Assembly (NCBI RefSeq): GCF_040703035.1
Contig: NZ_CP159996.1
Coordinates: 964,001 to 1,028,000 of the forward strand
Source: Terribacillus aidingensis
Lineage (GTDB): Bacteria > Bacillota > Bacilli > Bacillales > Amphibacillaceae
Direction: 5' to 3'
Length of the DNA stretch: 64,000 nt
The translations under genes were made by a program, and so were the position numbers. Shown here piece by piece: positions 26,432 through 36,418 of the stretch (its first letter is position 1; each line of letters opens with the position of its first letter). Under the pieces are notes generated by a model. The model was not told where the DNA came from, searched no databases, and worked only from the letters and a program-made list of their open reading frames with translations.

Positions 26432-27559
26432 ATGAATAGTGGAGATATTTGGTTGATTTTATCCATGGCGCTTATTGGTGCCTTGATTGGCGGTATCACG
26501 AATTACTTAGCGATAAAGATGCTGTTTAAGCCTCATCGCGCTATATATATAGGGAAGTGGCGAGTTCCATTTACTCCGGGATTAATACCAAAACGCAGAA
26601 GTGACTTGGCCCGTTCGCTTGGAAAAACGGTCGTTGACCATCTTCTTACGCCGAAGGGCATGCAAGCAAGGCTGGTTGATGAAGGCTTCCAATTGAAGGT
26701 CAACAGTTGGGCAAAACGTGAAGTGTTCCGTTTTTTGCGTTCAGAACGAACATTGCGTCAGCTGCTGTTAGATTTTAATGTAGATGTGGATACGGATATT
26801 TTGCACAAAAAGACTGCTGAATTACTAAAAACACAGCTGGAAAAACAAGCAGAAAGAGAACTAGGCAGCTTGTTGCCAGAAGAATTGAAAGAAAAGACAG
26901 AGGCTGCTGCTGACAGAGCAGCAATGCATATTCAGCAGATGCTCGCAGCTTATATGGATAGCTACGATGGCCGTCGCAAAATACAGGAGCTTGTCCAAAG
27001 CTTTCTGCAAGGCAGGGGTTTTCTTGGCAGTATGCTGTCCTCTTTTATGGATCCTAGCAGTGCAGTCGATAAAATTCAGCCTGTTATCATCGAATCTGTC
27101 GGGTCAGAAGGCACCCGCCGCTGGCTGCAGCAGCTGCTTACTAGTGAGCTGAATAAGCTGATGAGCAAGACAGTAGGCGATGTAACGGAAACAATTGGTC
27201 TAGAAACAGTGGAAGAGGCTATTCAGCAAGTGGTTAGGAAATCGATCCCATTTGATGAGCTGCTAGACACACCAATCCAAGTGTATACGAAAGATATTCA
27301 AGACCATGTAATAGAAGAAAAGCTGACCATACTTGTCGGACGAGTTCTCCAGCGTCTATCTGAGCAGGTGCCGGTCATCATGGAACAATTGGAGCTTTCC
27401 AAGATGGTCGAGAAAGAAGTATCCGGTTTTCCTCTGGAACGAGTGGAAGAGCTTGTCCTGGCTATCTCTAATAAAGAATTCAAGCTGATCACATACCTCG
27501 GATTCCTGTTGGGTGGTATCATCGGGATCGTTCAGGGAGTTATCGCGCTTTTTATCTGA
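26432..27559 (+). CDS. yheB: DUF445 family membrane protein YheB
   Basis: A 375-residue protein with a membrane helix at each end (about residues 5-26 and 352-374) and a long amphipathic central region. The N-terminal signature GGITNYLAIKMLFKPHRA and PFTPGLIPKRR is typical of DUF445/YheB. Function unknown. It precedes yheA with about 70 bp gap, the same pairing as in B. subtilis. Confidence 0.85.
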   Translation: MNSGDIWLILSMALIGALIGGITNYLAIKMLFKPHRAIYIGKWRVPFTPGLIPKRRSDLARSLGKTVVDHLLTPKGMQARLVDEGFQLKVNSWAKREVFRFLRSERTLRQLLLDFNVDVDTDILHKKTAELLKTQLEKQAERELGSLLPEELKEKTEAAADRAAMHIQQMLAAYMDSYDGRRKIQELVQSFLQGRGFLGSMLSSFMDPSSAVDKIQPVIIESVGSEGTRRWLQQLLTSELNKLMSKTVGDVTETIGLETVEEAIQQVVRKSIPFDELLDTPIQVYTKDIQDHVIEEKLTILVGRVLQRLSEQVPVIMEQLELSKMVEKEVSGFPLERVEELVLAISNKEFKLITYLGFLLGGIIGIVQGVIALFI

Positions 27560-27631
27560 TGGCTCGAACTATACAGCGCTCTATCGGTTTGTTATAGTGG
27601 AACTTGAGTAAAAATGAGGAGGTACGTACCC

Positions 27632-27982
27632 ATGGCTAATATGTACGATCATGCGTATGACTTAGAAAAAGCAATCCGTGAAAGTGATGAATTCAAAGGC
27701 TTGAAAGCCGCTTATGATACGGTAATGAACGATCCATCTTCCAAGCAGATGTTCGAAAACTTCCGTAACATCCAACTTGAATTGCAGCAAAAACAAATGC
27801 AAGGACAGGAAATTACAGAAGAAGAAGTTCAAAAAGCACAAAGCGTAGTTCAAGTAGTGCAGCAGGACGAACAAATTGCAAAATTGATGGAACAAGAACA
27901 GCGTCTGAACATCGCAATCAATGATATCAGCAGAATCATCACGAAACCTTTGGAAGAGCTTTACGGACAGCCAGAGGCGTAA
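27632..27982 (+). CDS. yheA: YlbF/YmcA family protein YheA
   Basis: A 116-residue helical protein, charged and Gln-rich, of the YlbF/YmcA/YheA (Com_YlbF) family. ATG 27632 follows AGGAGGTACGTACCC. YlbF and YmcA act with YaaT on RNase Y; YheA itself has no established role. Gene followed by a terminator. Confidence 0.85.
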   Translation: MANMYDHAYDLEKAIRESDEFKGLKAAYDTVMNDPSSKQMFENFRNIQLELQQKQMQGQEITEEEVQKAQSVVQVVQQDEQIAKLMEQEQRLNIAINDISRIITKPLEELYGQPEA

Positions 27983-27985
27983 GCA

Positions 27986-28024
27986 AAAACCTCCTTGCCA
28001 TTTGGCATGGGGGTTTTCTTTTGT
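27986..28024 (+). terminator. intrinsic terminator after yheA
   Basis: Imperfect stem AAAACCTCCTTGCC / TGGCATGGGGGTTTT followed by CTTTTG. Confidence 0.75.
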
Positions 28025-28032
28025 TTTGAAAC

Positions 28033-28046
28033 CGAACGTGCATTCG
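28033..28046 (+). promoter_or_regulatory. candidate LexA (DinR) box upstream of yhaO
   Basis: CGAACGTGCATTCG differs from the Bacillus SOS box CGAAC-N4-GTTCG at one base. It lies just upstream of a TACTAT -10-like element (28061-28066) and 54 bp before the yhaO ATG. The yhaO-yhaN-yhaM genes belong to the LexA regulon in B. subtilis, which supports the reading. Confidence 0.55.
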
Positions 28047-28100
28047 CAAGAGGTGCATGCTACTATAGAAGCAAACGACGACTAAAGAAAGGAACCTTCT

Positions 28101-29330
28101 ATGCTGCCTAAACTAACATTCATTCATGCTGCCGATCTTCATCTGGATAGCCAAATGGAAGGATTGACTGCTGCGCATCCTGCTATGAAAAGCCGGCTGC
28201 AGGAAAGCACTTTCCAAGCCTTGAAACAGCTTGTACAATGTGCAATATCGGAAAAAGTGGATTTTATCTTACTGGCTGGAGATATCTTTGATGCCAACAG
28301 ACAATCTCTAAAAGCACTTGTAGCCTTGCGCGAAGCCTGTAAAGAGTTGCAAGAGCACTGTATTGATGTGTACATGCAGTATGGAAATCATGATTTTACA
28401 GGAAAACAGCCAATGATGAGTTACCCGGACAATGTACATATTTTTCAATCCGAAAAAGTGGAAACATTCTTCCATGAGAAGAATGGTGAGCCAGCAGCGG
28501 CGATCCACGGGTTCAGTTATACGACAAGACATATTAAATCTCGAAAGGCACTGGAGTACGAAGCCAAAGGAGAAGGGATTTACCAGATAGGCATGCTCCA
28601 TGGCAGTCTGGGGACAGGCGGAGATGCGGATGTCTATGCTCCCTTCAGCGTAGATGAGCTGAAACATACCGGCTTTGATTATTGGGCGCTTGGGCATATA
28701 CATAAACGCGAGGTATTGTCAGAGCAGCCGCCTATTGTATACCCGGGGAATATTCAGGGCAGACATCGCAAAGAGTCTGGGGAGAAAGGCTGCTATTTGG
28801 TGGAGTTGAAGGGCCAATCCTGTGTTATGTCATTTCTTCCCTTGCAGGATATCCGATTTGAAACAGTGGACGTGGATGTCAAAGAAGGATCAGCATTATA
28901 TGATGTGGAACAGATTTTGCTGGAAAGCTGTCTCCGATGGGAGGAAGCATTTGGGGATGCTGTACTTCACGTGATATTCCATGGTCCTGCTCATCTATTG
29001 ATGCGATGGAGCCAGGAGGAGCACTTGGAGGAGCTGCTTGAAATTATCAATGAGCAGCAGCAGAATCTGGGCAGCCAGCTTGTACTTGCGGGTTTCACTG
29101 TACAGGCAACCCTTGACATGAAGGAAGACCTGCTTCTGGAACGTAACGACTTCACTGCAGCGCTGTACACCACTTCCTATTCAGCGGATGAAATGACACG
29201 CAGTTTGGAGGAGTTGATGGGAAATCGTCAATACCGTAAGATCCAGCAGTTTTATTCTGAGGAAGAATTACAGGAGTTGCTTGGGGAAGCGAAACAACTG
29301 CTGCTCCAAACTTTATTGGAGGTAGAATAA
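28101..29330 (+). CDS. yhaO: YhaO, SbcD-like DNA exonuclease subunit
   Basis: A 409-residue calcineurin-like metallophosphoesterase. Metal motifs are visible: HAADLHLDS, LLAGDIFD, YGNHDF, LHGSLG and WALGHIHKRE. This is the Mre11/SbcD-type nuclease layout. It probably works with YhaN in DNA double-strand break processing; the two genes are 2 bp apart and a LexA-like box lies upstream. Confidence 0.9.
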   Translation: MLPKLTFIHAADLHLDSQMEGLTAAHPAMKSRLQESTFQALKQLVQCAISEKVDFILLAGDIFDANRQSLKALVALREACKELQEHCIDVYMQYGNHDFTGKQPMMSYPDNVHIFQSEKVETFFHEKNGEPAAAIHGFSYTTRHIKSRKALEYEAKGEGIYQIGMLHGSLGTGGDADVYAPFSVDELKHTGFDYWALGHIHKREVLSEQPPIVYPGNIQGRHRKESGEKGCYLVELKGQSCVMSFLPLQDIRFETVDVDVKEGSALYDVEQILLESCLRWEEAFGDAVLHVIFHGPAHLLMRWSQEEHLEELLEIINEQQQNLGSQLVLAGFTVQATLDMKEDLLLERNDFTAALYTTSYSADEMTRSLEELMGNRQYRKIQQFYSEEELQELLGEAKQLLLQTLLEVE

Positions 29331-29332
29331 CG

Positions 29333-32152
29333 GTGCAAATCAGCAGCGGACATATTTATGATTTCGGTAAATGGCATGATTATACTTTCGATTTCCAAGA
29401 GAGCTCTCTTGTGATCATCCAGGGGGAGAATGAGGCTGGTAAGTCCACATTAAAAGCTTTTCTTATCTACATATTATTTGGGATGCGTACGCGGGAACTG
29501 GATTCTTATAAACCAAGGACAGGGGGTACTCCAGGCGGAAGACTCACTCTCCGTTTACCTGGTGGACAAGCAGTTGTCGAAAGGATCCTGGATCGGCATA
29601 ATGGTGAAGCTGTCTGCTATATAGGTTCTGAACAAAAAGATCAGCAGTGGCTGGAGGACCAGCTTGGCGGTATGGATGCTTCCGTATTCCGCCAGGTTTT
29701 CACATTGGATACGGAAGCACTTGTTTCTTTGCAGCTGACAGACAAAGAACATCTGGGACAAGTCCTATTGGATGCAGGTCAGACAGGATCAGCAGATGTT
29801 CATAAGCTGGAGAAAAAGCTGCAGCAGGAATTGCAGCAGCTATTCCGTCCTCAAGGAAGGAAGCCGAGAATCAATGCTATGCTGCATACCGTCTCAGAAC
29901 AGGAACGCCTTGTACAAGAGCTAACAGACAAGGAAGCGGCTTATCAGCCGGATAAAGAGAAACTGCGCGCAACACTTGAAAAAACAAATGAACTGCAAAA
30001 TCACAAGGCAGAGCTTCGCGCTAAGATCCGTGTCCAGAAACAAGTACTGCAAGCTATTCCATGGCAAAAGAAGGCCGCTTTCGCGAAGGAACAGCTGAAG
30101 CAGCTCGAACATGTGGAAGGTTTTCCTTCTGAAGGATTCGAACAGATGCAGAAGATCCAGTATCAGCTTCAGACTTTGGAAGCTCAATATCATGTCCACA
30201 AGAAGGAATCTGCTTTAATACAAAAGGATTTGGTGTCGACAAAAGAGCAGTTGTTGAAAGATGACTTGTACAAGGAATTGTATGAACTGGGTGCCAGGAC
30301 AGACTGGACAGCTGTGAAGAAACGTATCGAGCTATTGGAGGAAGAGCGTGATAAACTTCGAAATCAGTTAGCTCGTGTGCATCTCAGCTATCCGTATCCA
30401 GAATATTTTGCCTGGAATTCACATATGGCGGAAGCCTCCGAGGAATGGCGTCCGCTTCAGGAAAAAATGATGATTTTGCAGGCAGAGAGTAAGCGAATTC
30501 ACCAGTCTATCGCTGAGAAGAGACAGGAAATAGATAAAATGGATCATCTGCAAAATAGGATCCATCAGAGTTTGCTTTCAGAAAAGGAATATAGGGAACT
30601 TCACAACAAGAATGACAGAAAACATAGAGGAAATGATTTACGTAAGAGAACAATTTCACCTATTATCCTTTTGGTTGTTTTTGCAGGGCTATTAAGTGGT
30701 ATTGGTATTTTGACTGCAAATTGGCTCTTAGCTGGAAGTGGTATTTTTCTGCTGGTTGGTGCTGGTTTGAATTGGCGTCTTGGACTTCAGCCCGGAGGTC
30801 ATTCTGAGAGCTCTTCCTATATATCCGAAAAACTCACAGAACAGAAAGAGTTGCGAGTCCGCTGGCGTCAATTGGAGGAGCAGCGTCACCCGTTGGAAGT
30901 ACAGCTTATGGAGTTACAGCAAGAACAGTCTGAGCAAGTAATAAGGAGAGAGTATCTGGAGCAACAGATAGCTATTCAGATAGAGAAATTTCCTTTCTTA
31001 ACGGACGTGCCACTAGTGTATTGGGAGAAAGCGGTTCACGAGTGGAAAGCAAAAGAGCAGCTGGCAGATACGCAGAACAGGGTAAAGCGAGAGCTTGAAG
31101 AGGAGCAGCAGCGCTATACGGATTCTATTGACCGGCTGGGTGACATAATGGGTGTAACAATTGGTGTACGGCCAGAGGAAATAATAGAGCAAGCAGAATA
31201 TGTAATCGAGTCACAGCAAAAGCTAAGACACGCAAAAGAACAGCTTTTTGAACGACAGCAGGAGATACAGCGGTATTTACAAGAGCTGGATAAGAAGCTC
31301 AAGCCGTTACAGGAACAAAAAGCTATTTTGCTTGAAGAAGGCGGAGCTAATGACTACCATCATTTCCTGCACGCAGCAGAGCAATATCGGAAAAGAAAGC
31401 AGCTTCTCGAAGAATTGGAGCATTTTCATGTGCAGGTAAGAGCCATTCTGCCAGACGGAAAGTACAGCTCAGTAGAAGTGGAATATGAGCAGGATAGAGT
31501 GGAGCAAGTGATTGCCAAACTTGAAACGGAACAAGAGGCTGTGGAGGAGGAGCTAGATAAATGTCGACAGCACGCCGCCACGCTGCAAGTTAAGCTTGCT
31601 GACCTTGAATCGGACACAACAGCATCAGCAGCTTATCATGAGCTGCAGCGGCAGAAGCAAGTGCTGACAGCGGCTGGACGAAAGTGGGCTGTACGGAAAC
31701 TTGCTTACGATATGCTTTCACAAACAAAAAGAACGTTTCAGGAAGAACGATTTCCGAAAGTCCTTAGAGAAGCGAGCAGTTTGTTTTCTCAGGTAGCAGA
31801 TCAGTATGGCGGGCTGGCACTGACAGAAGCGGGTAGTTTGGTTGTGAAAGATCGATACAGCAGGGACATTGCCTTGGGACAGCTTTCAAGAGGCACGATT
31901 GAGCAGCTTTATCTTTGCATGCGGCTTGCACTCTCCCGACATCTTGGTATGCAGCAGAGCTTTCCGTTATTGATTGACGACGCATTCAGCCATACAGATA
32001 TTGAAAGAAGAGGGCGCTTTCTTCCTATACTTCAGGCTGCTGCGGATGTGCAGCAGATTATTTTATTCACGTGGGAAGAACCGGCACCTGAATGGACTCA
32101 ACAGTCTAAATTGCTTCAGCTTGAAAAAACGCAGAAAACTGGTTCGTTGTAG
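29333..32152 (+). CDS. yhaN: YhaN, SbcC/Rad50-like SMC-type ATPase
   Basis: A 939-residue ABC/SMC ATPase. Walker A is GENEAGKST (about residues 31-39), the signature LSRGTIEQLYLCMRLAL and Walker B PLLIDDAFSH lie near the C-terminus, with long coiled coils between. About residues 440-485 hold two adjacent hydrophobic segments (IILLVVFAGLLSGIGIL and the following one), a membrane hairpin typical of YhaN and unlike SbcC. It starts at GTG 29333 directly after yhaO. Confidence 0.88.
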   Translation: MQISSGHIYDFGKWHDYTFDFQESSLVIIQGENEAGKSTLKAFLIYILFGMRTRELDSYKPRTGGTPGGRLTLRLPGGQAVVERILDRHNGEAVCYIGSEQKDQQWLEDQLGGMDASVFRQVFTLDTEALVSLQLTDKEHLGQVLLDAGQTGSADVHKLEKKLQQELQQLFRPQGRKPRINAMLHTVSEQERLVQELTDKEAAYQPDKEKLRATLEKTNELQNHKAELRAKIRVQKQVLQAIPWQKKAAFAKEQLKQLEHVEGFPSEGFEQMQKIQYQLQTLEAQYHVHKKESALIQKDLVSTKEQLLKDDLYKELYELGARTDWTAVKKRIELLEEERDKLRNQLARVHLSYPYPEYFAWNSHMAEASEEWRPLQEKMMILQAESKRIHQSIAEKRQEIDKMDHLQNRIHQSLLSEKEYRELHNKNDRKHRGNDLRKRTISPIILLVVFAGLLSGIGILTANWLLAGSGIFLLVGAGLNWRLGLQPGGHSESSSYISEKLTEQKELRVRWRQLEEQRHPLEVQLMELQQEQSEQVIRREYLEQQIAIQIEKFPFLTDVPLVYWEKAVHEWKAKEQLADTQNRVKRELEEEQQRYTDSIDRLGDIMGVTIGVRPEEIIEQAEYVIESQQKLRHAKEQLFERQQEIQRYLQELDKKLKPLQEQKAILLEEGGANDYHHFLHAAEQYRKRKQLLEELEHFHVQVRAILPDGKYSSVEVEYEQDRVEQVIAKLETEQEAVEEELDKCRQHAATLQVKLADLESDTTASAAYHELQRQKQVLTAAGRKWAVRKLAYDMLSQTKRTFQEERFPKVLREASSLFSQVADQYGGLALTEAGSLVVKDRYSRDIALGQLSRGTIEQLYLCMRLALSRHLGMQQSFPLLIDDAFSHTDIERRGRFLPILQAAADVQQIILFTWEEPAPEWTQQSKLLQLEKTQKTGSL

Positions 32153-32236
32153 CGTTTTAGCATTCGCAAAAAGGTGACAATAATGGTAAACTGGTTAAGA
32201 TAAAAATTGGATTATTGTAAGCTGGAGGGTCGGGCA

Positions 32237-32785
32237 GTGCCGAGTAACGAAGAAAATTGGGCTAAATACGAGGAATCTATCGAAAAATTCATACAGGTCA
32301 TTGCCAAGAATATGAATTTATATGGAATCACCTCATCTGTTGGCCGGCTATATGGTGCGCTTTATTTTGCGGATCGACCAATGACATTGGATGATATGAG
32401 AGATGCTTTGGAGATGAGTAAAACAAGCATGTCAACAGGAGTCAGGGCATTAGCTGAGATGAAAATGGTAGAGCCTGCATATAAAAAAGGTATGCGGAAG
32501 GATCTATATAAATCGGAGGAAGACTGGTACAAATCTTTTACGTCACTCTTCGGAAATAAGTGGGAGAAAAGTACGCAATCGAATCTGGAGGAAGCTGAGG
32601 AGACGATTGAGGAACTGAAGCATTTGAAGGAAGATGTTGAGGATCCAGAATTAATTGAGAGAATCGACAAAGATATTGACCGTCTTCAATATGCTCGCGA
32701 TTATTACACGTGGCTCCTGCAGTTCATCAATGTGGTCGAATCAGGAGAAATATTCAAATACGTTCCAAAGCCGCCAAAGAGATAA
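32237..32785 (+). CDS. GbsR/MarR-type transcriptional regulator
   Basis: A 182-residue winged-helix protein of the GbsR/OpcR branch of the MarR superfamily. Diagnostic features are NMNLYGITSSVGRLYGALYF and the HTH region MTLDDMRDALEMSKTSMSTGVRALAEMKMV, then a helical C-terminus. GbsR and OpcR repress choline or betaine uptake/synthesis genes. GTG 32237 follows CTGGAGGG at a normal distance. It sits between yhaN and yhaM, genes that are adjacent in B. subtilis, and about 5 kb from two betaine transporter operons; regulating those is inference only. Confidence 0.82.
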   Translation: MPSNEENWAKYEESIEKFIQVIAKNMNLYGITSSVGRLYGALYFADRPMTLDDMRDALEMSKTSMSTGVRALAEMKMVEPAYKKGMRKDLYKSEEDWYKSFTSLFGNKWEKSTQSNLEEAEETIEELKHLKEDVEDPELIERIDKDIDRLQYARDYYTWLLQFINVVESGEIFKYVPKPPKR

Positions 32786-32851
32786 AGGGCATTGGAGCAT
32801 GATGCCCTTGCTGAATAGTAAGGGCTGTATTTATGAGGGAGGAGAATAGCG

Positions 32852-33799
32852 TTGAAAAAAGGTATTGGGTATTTTCAGGTAGGCGATAAATTCGATAGCT
32901 TTCTGCTGATTAAACAAGCAGACAAAGCTATTGCAAGTAATGGTAAAGCTTTTATGACACTGATATTAGGTGATGATACCGGGGATATCGAGGCGAAGCT
33001 ATGGGATGCATCACCTGCGGATGAACAGCGCTATCAGGCTGGCCATGTAATTAAAGTCCAAGGTGAGGTAAACGCATTCCGCGGTCGTCTGCAGCTTAAA
33101 ATACAGGCTATTCGGGTGGCAGAACCGAATGATGGAGTCCATGCGCATGACTTTGTCAAGCGGGCGCCGCTTTCGAAGGAACAGCTGCTGGAAGAATTGA
33201 CATCATTCATATTTGATATGGAGAATCCGAATTTACAGCGAATTACGAGGTATTTTCTATCCAATTATCAAGAGCAGCTGCTTGCTTATCCGGCGGCAGT
33301 ACGTAATCATCACGAATTTGTTTCCGGGCTGGCTTTCCATGTTGTATCGATGCTACGGATTGCTCGCGAATTGAAAAATCTGTATCCGGAGATCAATAAG
33401 GATTTGCTTTATGCAGGAATCATTCTTCATGATATCGGTAAATTACGGGAACTCTCAGGTGCAACGAATCCGACTTATACGGTAGAAGGTAAGCTGCTTG
33501 GTCACATTTCGATCATGTCAGATGAAATCGCCCAGGCCGCCAGAGAATTGCAAATCGAGGCAGAAGAAGTGATGATTTTACAGCATATGATCTTAAGCCA
33601 CCATGGCAAAGGGGAATGGGGCAGTCCGAAGCCGCCGCTCGTGCGTGAAGCTGAGCTTCTGCATATGATCGACCTGATTGATGCGAAAATGAATACACTG
33701 CAGCGCGTCATGGATAAAGTAGCGCCGGGAGACTTTTCGGAGCGCGTCTTCTCTTTGGAGAACCGCAGCTTTTATAAACCTGCTTTCGAGCGCGAGTGA
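32852..33799 (+). CDS. yhaM: 3'-5' exoribonuclease YhaM
   Basis: A 315-residue exonuclease with an N-terminal OB-fold (about residues 1-95) and an HD domain (about 150-290) whose metal motif reads [31 protein letters not shown] and DLIDAK. It degrades RNA or ssDNA from the 3' end with Mn2+ or Co2+. Starts at TTG 32852 behind GGGAGGAG. Confidence 0.93.
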   Translation: MKKGIGYFQVGDKFDSFLLIKQADKAIASNGKAFMTLILGDDTGDIEAKLWDASPADEQRYQAGHVIKVQGEVNAFRGRLQLKIQAIRVAEPNDGVHAHDFVKRAPLSKEQLLEELTSFIFDMENPNLQRITRYFLSNYQEQLLAYPAAVRNHHEFVSGLAFHVVSMLRIARELKNLYPEINKDLLYAGIILHDIGKLRELSGATNPTYTVEGKLLGHISIMSDEIAQAARELQIEAEEVMILQHMILSHHGKGEWGSPKPPLVREAELLHMIDLIDAKMNTLQRVMDKVAPGDFSERVFSLENRSFYKPAFERE

Positions 33800-33835
33800 A
33801 AGTAATAGAGAGAAAAATAGAATAGAGGGAATTAT

Positions 33836-35101
33836 ATGAGATGGAAGGATTGGGATCGCAATTTAAAGATCCGCTTGCTTGGGGAAGCAATGATGAATTT
33901 TCTATTCTGGGCCTACTTCCCGTTCATGACGATCTTTTTCCAAGATGCTTTCGGGAAGGACAGAGCTGGATGGCTGCTCATGTTATCTCAAGCGCTTTCC
34001 GTACTTGCAAGCTTAGTAGGGGGATATTGTGCTGACCGCTTTGGCCGAAGAAGGATGATGAGTATTGCGGTTGCCGGTCAATCCGTCACCTTCCTCGTGT
34101 TTGCATACGCCAATTCACCGTGGCTGACATCATCAGCCTTGACTTTCCTTGCATTTAGCTTCCTTGGTATTTGGAGTGCGTTGTATTGGCCAGCATCACA
34201 TGCGATGGTAGCCGATGTGGTTAAGGAGAAAGATCGAACTGCCGTTTTCGCGGTCTTCTATACAAGCCTCAATATAGCTGTAGTGGTAGGGCCGTTGATT
34301 GGGACCGTTTTATTTTATTCGTACCGTTTTCAAATGCTGCTGGCTGGTTTCCTGCTTACTGCCATTTTATTTGTCATTATGCAAGTCTTCATTCGTGAAA
34401 CAGTGCCGGAGAAGAAACAAGAGAAAGCAGATCATGCAGCATGGTATAAAGCTGTCTGGAAAGAACTCCAGACATATCGCATCATTGCTAAAGACCGAAC
34501 TTTCCTCCTTTTCATCGTGGCGGGTGTGCTGGTTGCGCAGACGTTCATGCAGCTGGATATCCTGATAGCTGTTTATACCAGCGAAGTCATTACCAATCAA
34601 ACCGTTTTTGCACTTGGTGATTTCCGCATAGAGGTGGATGGAAAACAAGCATTTTCACTTATCCTGGCTTTAAATGGTTTGTTAGTAGCTATATTCACAG
34701 TATTTACATCCAAGTTTGTCACCAAATTCCGGATTGCCCGAGTGTTTGTCGCATCAAGCATTGCCTATGCTGCAGGTATATGGCTTTACGGGATGACGGA
34801 GAGCTTCTGGATTTTTGTGGTAGCAATCATTCTCTTTACAATCGGGGAGCTTATGGTAGTTGGCTTGCAGGAAAGTTTTGTCGCCTCGCTGGCCACAGAG
34901 GAAAGCAGGGGGCAATACTTTTCCGCAGCAAGTCTTCGCTTCACACTTGGGAAGCTGCTTGCGCCGCTTAGCCTTGTGCTCGTCAGCTATATGAGCTATC
35001 AGCTCACATTCACGATTCTTGCTTTGCTAGCTCTAGTGAGTGCCTTCGTCTATAACGCGATGTTCAAACGCTACCAGAAGGAACAGCGGGCAGCGTCCTG
35101 A
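33836..35101 (+). CDS. MFS transporter (multidrug-type)
   Basis: A 421-residue, about 12-helix permease with loop motif GGYCADRFGRRRM and second-half LVGxxG-type helices. It resembles Bacillus MDR-type MFS proteins (YttB/YfiS group). Substrate unknown. It lies 36 bp after yhaM in the same direction and may be cotranscribed. Confidence 0.8.
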   Translation: MRWKDWDRNLKIRLLGEAMMNFLFWAYFPFMTIFFQDAFGKDRAGWLLMLSQALSVLASLVGGYCADRFGRRRMMSIAVAGQSVTFLVFAYANSPWLTSSALTFLAFSFLGIWSALYWPASHAMVADVVKEKDRTAVFAVFYTSLNIAVVVGPLIGTVLFYSYRFQMLLAGFLLTAILFVIMQVFIRETVPEKKQEKADHAAWYKAVWKELQTYRIIAKDRTFLLFIVAGVLVAQTFMQLDILIAVYTSEVITNQTVFALGDFRIEVDGKQAFSLILALNGLLVAIFTVFTSKFVTKFRIARVFVASSIAYAAGIWLYGMTESFWIFVVAIILFTIGELMVVGLQESFVASLATEESRGQYFSAASLRFTLGKLLAPLSLVLVSYMSYQLTFTILALLALVSAFVYNAMFKRYQKEQRAAS

Positions 35102-35165
35102 TCTTTGTCATGAATCCTTGTCCACATGCATAGATATTACACAACAAGGACAAGGGGGTATTACA

Positions 35166-35345
35166 ATGCCGGATATTCCATTGTGGGTCATGCTCATTTT
35201 TCTTTGCATGATCGGCAGCGGCTTCATGGCATTCCGGACGCAACGGCATGATTATCAAACAGAGAAGCAGTTCATCGAGCGGGAAGGAAATGTTTATATG
35301 GAGCGTATCGAGGAAGAAAAAGCGAGACGTGCAGTTAAAAAGTAA
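35166..35345 (+). CDS. yhaL: YhaL-like sporulation protein
   Basis: A 59-residue protein: one N-terminal membrane helix (about residues 5-23) and a charged helix ending FIEREGNVYMERIEEEKARR, resembling YhaL, which lies beside prsA in B. subtilis as here. ATG 35166 follows AAGGGGGT. The longer frame from 35040 overlaps the transporter. Confidence 0.75.
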   Translation: MPDIPLWVMLIFLCMIGSGFMAFRTQRHDYQTEKQFIEREGNVYMERIEEEKARRAVKK

Positions 35346-35346
35346 T

Positions 35347-35385
35347 GAAAAAAGACCGAAACGAATTCGTTTCGGTCTTTTTTAT
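35347..35385. terminator. bidirectional terminator between yhaL and prsA
   Basis: 16-bp perfect arms AAAAAAGACCGAAACG / CGTTTCGGTCTTTTTT around AATT. Confidence 0.92.
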
Positions 35386-35387
35386 TA

Positions 35388-36266
35388 TCAGCCGGAAGTT
35401 GTAGATGTAGAAGTCATATCATCAATTAGATCTTTATATTCGTCGATCTTGATATCAAAGTCTGCATCTTTTAGAATTTTATTGATTTTCTCTTGCTGTT
35501 CAGCTGAATCTACTTTCTGGATAGCTAGTTCTGTCTTGATTTTATCACGTTCTTCATCAAGGGAACCAACTTCCTGTTCTGTATCACGAGTGTCATCCAA
35601 ACGGATGATGTGCCAGCCAAAGCTGGATTCTACTGGTTCACTGATATCACCTTTTTTCAGTTTGTAAGCTGCATCTTCAAAGGCAGCATCCATTGTACCA
35701 GCAGTGAACCAATCCAGAGAGCCTTTATTTTCCACAGTTCCAGTATCAGTGGAATATTCTTCAACAAGCTTATCCCATTCTTCTCCATCATCCAGCTTTT
35801 GTTTTACTTCTTTCGCTGTATCTTCATCGGCAACAAGAATGTGGCTTGCATTTAGATCTGTTTTCATATGATCATAGCGAGTTTGGATTTCTTCATCAGA
35901 AACGTCCACGCCATCCGCAATTGCCTGCTGTTGAAGAAGGCTTGTTTTCACGGATTCGCGGAAGGCATCTTCATCTGCATAGCCGGCTTGCTGCAAGACA
36001 GATTCGAAAGTATCTCCATACTGATCCTTTAATTTGTCAACCTGTTCGTCAATTTGTTCTTTGTCCACATCATATTTATCGTCAAGGGCCTTCTCGAGAA
36101 CCATTGTCTGTAATACTTGAGAACCGTATTTGTCACTTAGTTCCTGATAGTAATCCTCTTTGGAGATATCCCCAGCTTTTGATTCTACCACTGTCTCACC
36201 GGAACCACATGCTGATAGTGCGACAACGCTTGTCGCGAATACTGCAGCGATAGCCAATTTCTTCAT
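35388..36266 (-). CDS. prsA: PrsA foldase lipoprotein (parvulin-type)
   Basis: A 292-residue secreted lipoprotein. Signal peptide with lipobox LSAC; the parvulin PPIase domain runs about residues 130-225 (ASHILVADEDTAKEVKQKL, SLDWFTAGTMDAAFEDAAYKL, FGWHIIRL). The N- and C-terminal charged regions form the foldase chaperone bowl. It helps exported proteins fold at the outer membrane face and wall. Start ATG 36266 behind GATTAGGAGTG; the longer frame has no signal peptide at its start. Confidence 0.95.
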   Translation of the reverse strand: MKKLAIAAVFATSVVALSACGSGETVVESKAGDISKEDYYQELSDKYGSQVLQTMVLEKALDDKYDVDKEQIDEQVDKLKDQYGDTFESVLQQAGYADEDAFRESVKTSLLQQQAIADGVDVSDEEIQTRYDHMKTDLNASHILVADEDTAKEVKQKLDDGEEWDKLVEEYSTDTGTVENKGSLDWFTAGTMDAAFEDAAYKLKKGDISEPVESSFGWHIIRLDDTRDTEQEVGSLDEERDKIKTELAIQKVDSAEQQEKINKILKDADFDIKIDEYKDLIDDMTSTSTTSG

Positions 36267-36395
36267 GAAAACAAACACTCCTAATCCACTTATATTTGAT
36301 TGGCGGCTTGTCCGCCGTTTCCCCATAAGACAATATATCACATATTCAAGGATAAAAGGGAACCTGTGGCGGCAATTCCACAGTTTTTCCATATG

Positions 36396-36418
36396 TAAAA
36401 ACGCTCCAGGGGGAGCGT
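36396..36418 (-). terminator. terminator of the DUF3267 gene
   Basis: On minus: ACGCTCC / GGAGCGT followed by TTTTAC. It begins at the gene's stop codon. Confidence 0.75.
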
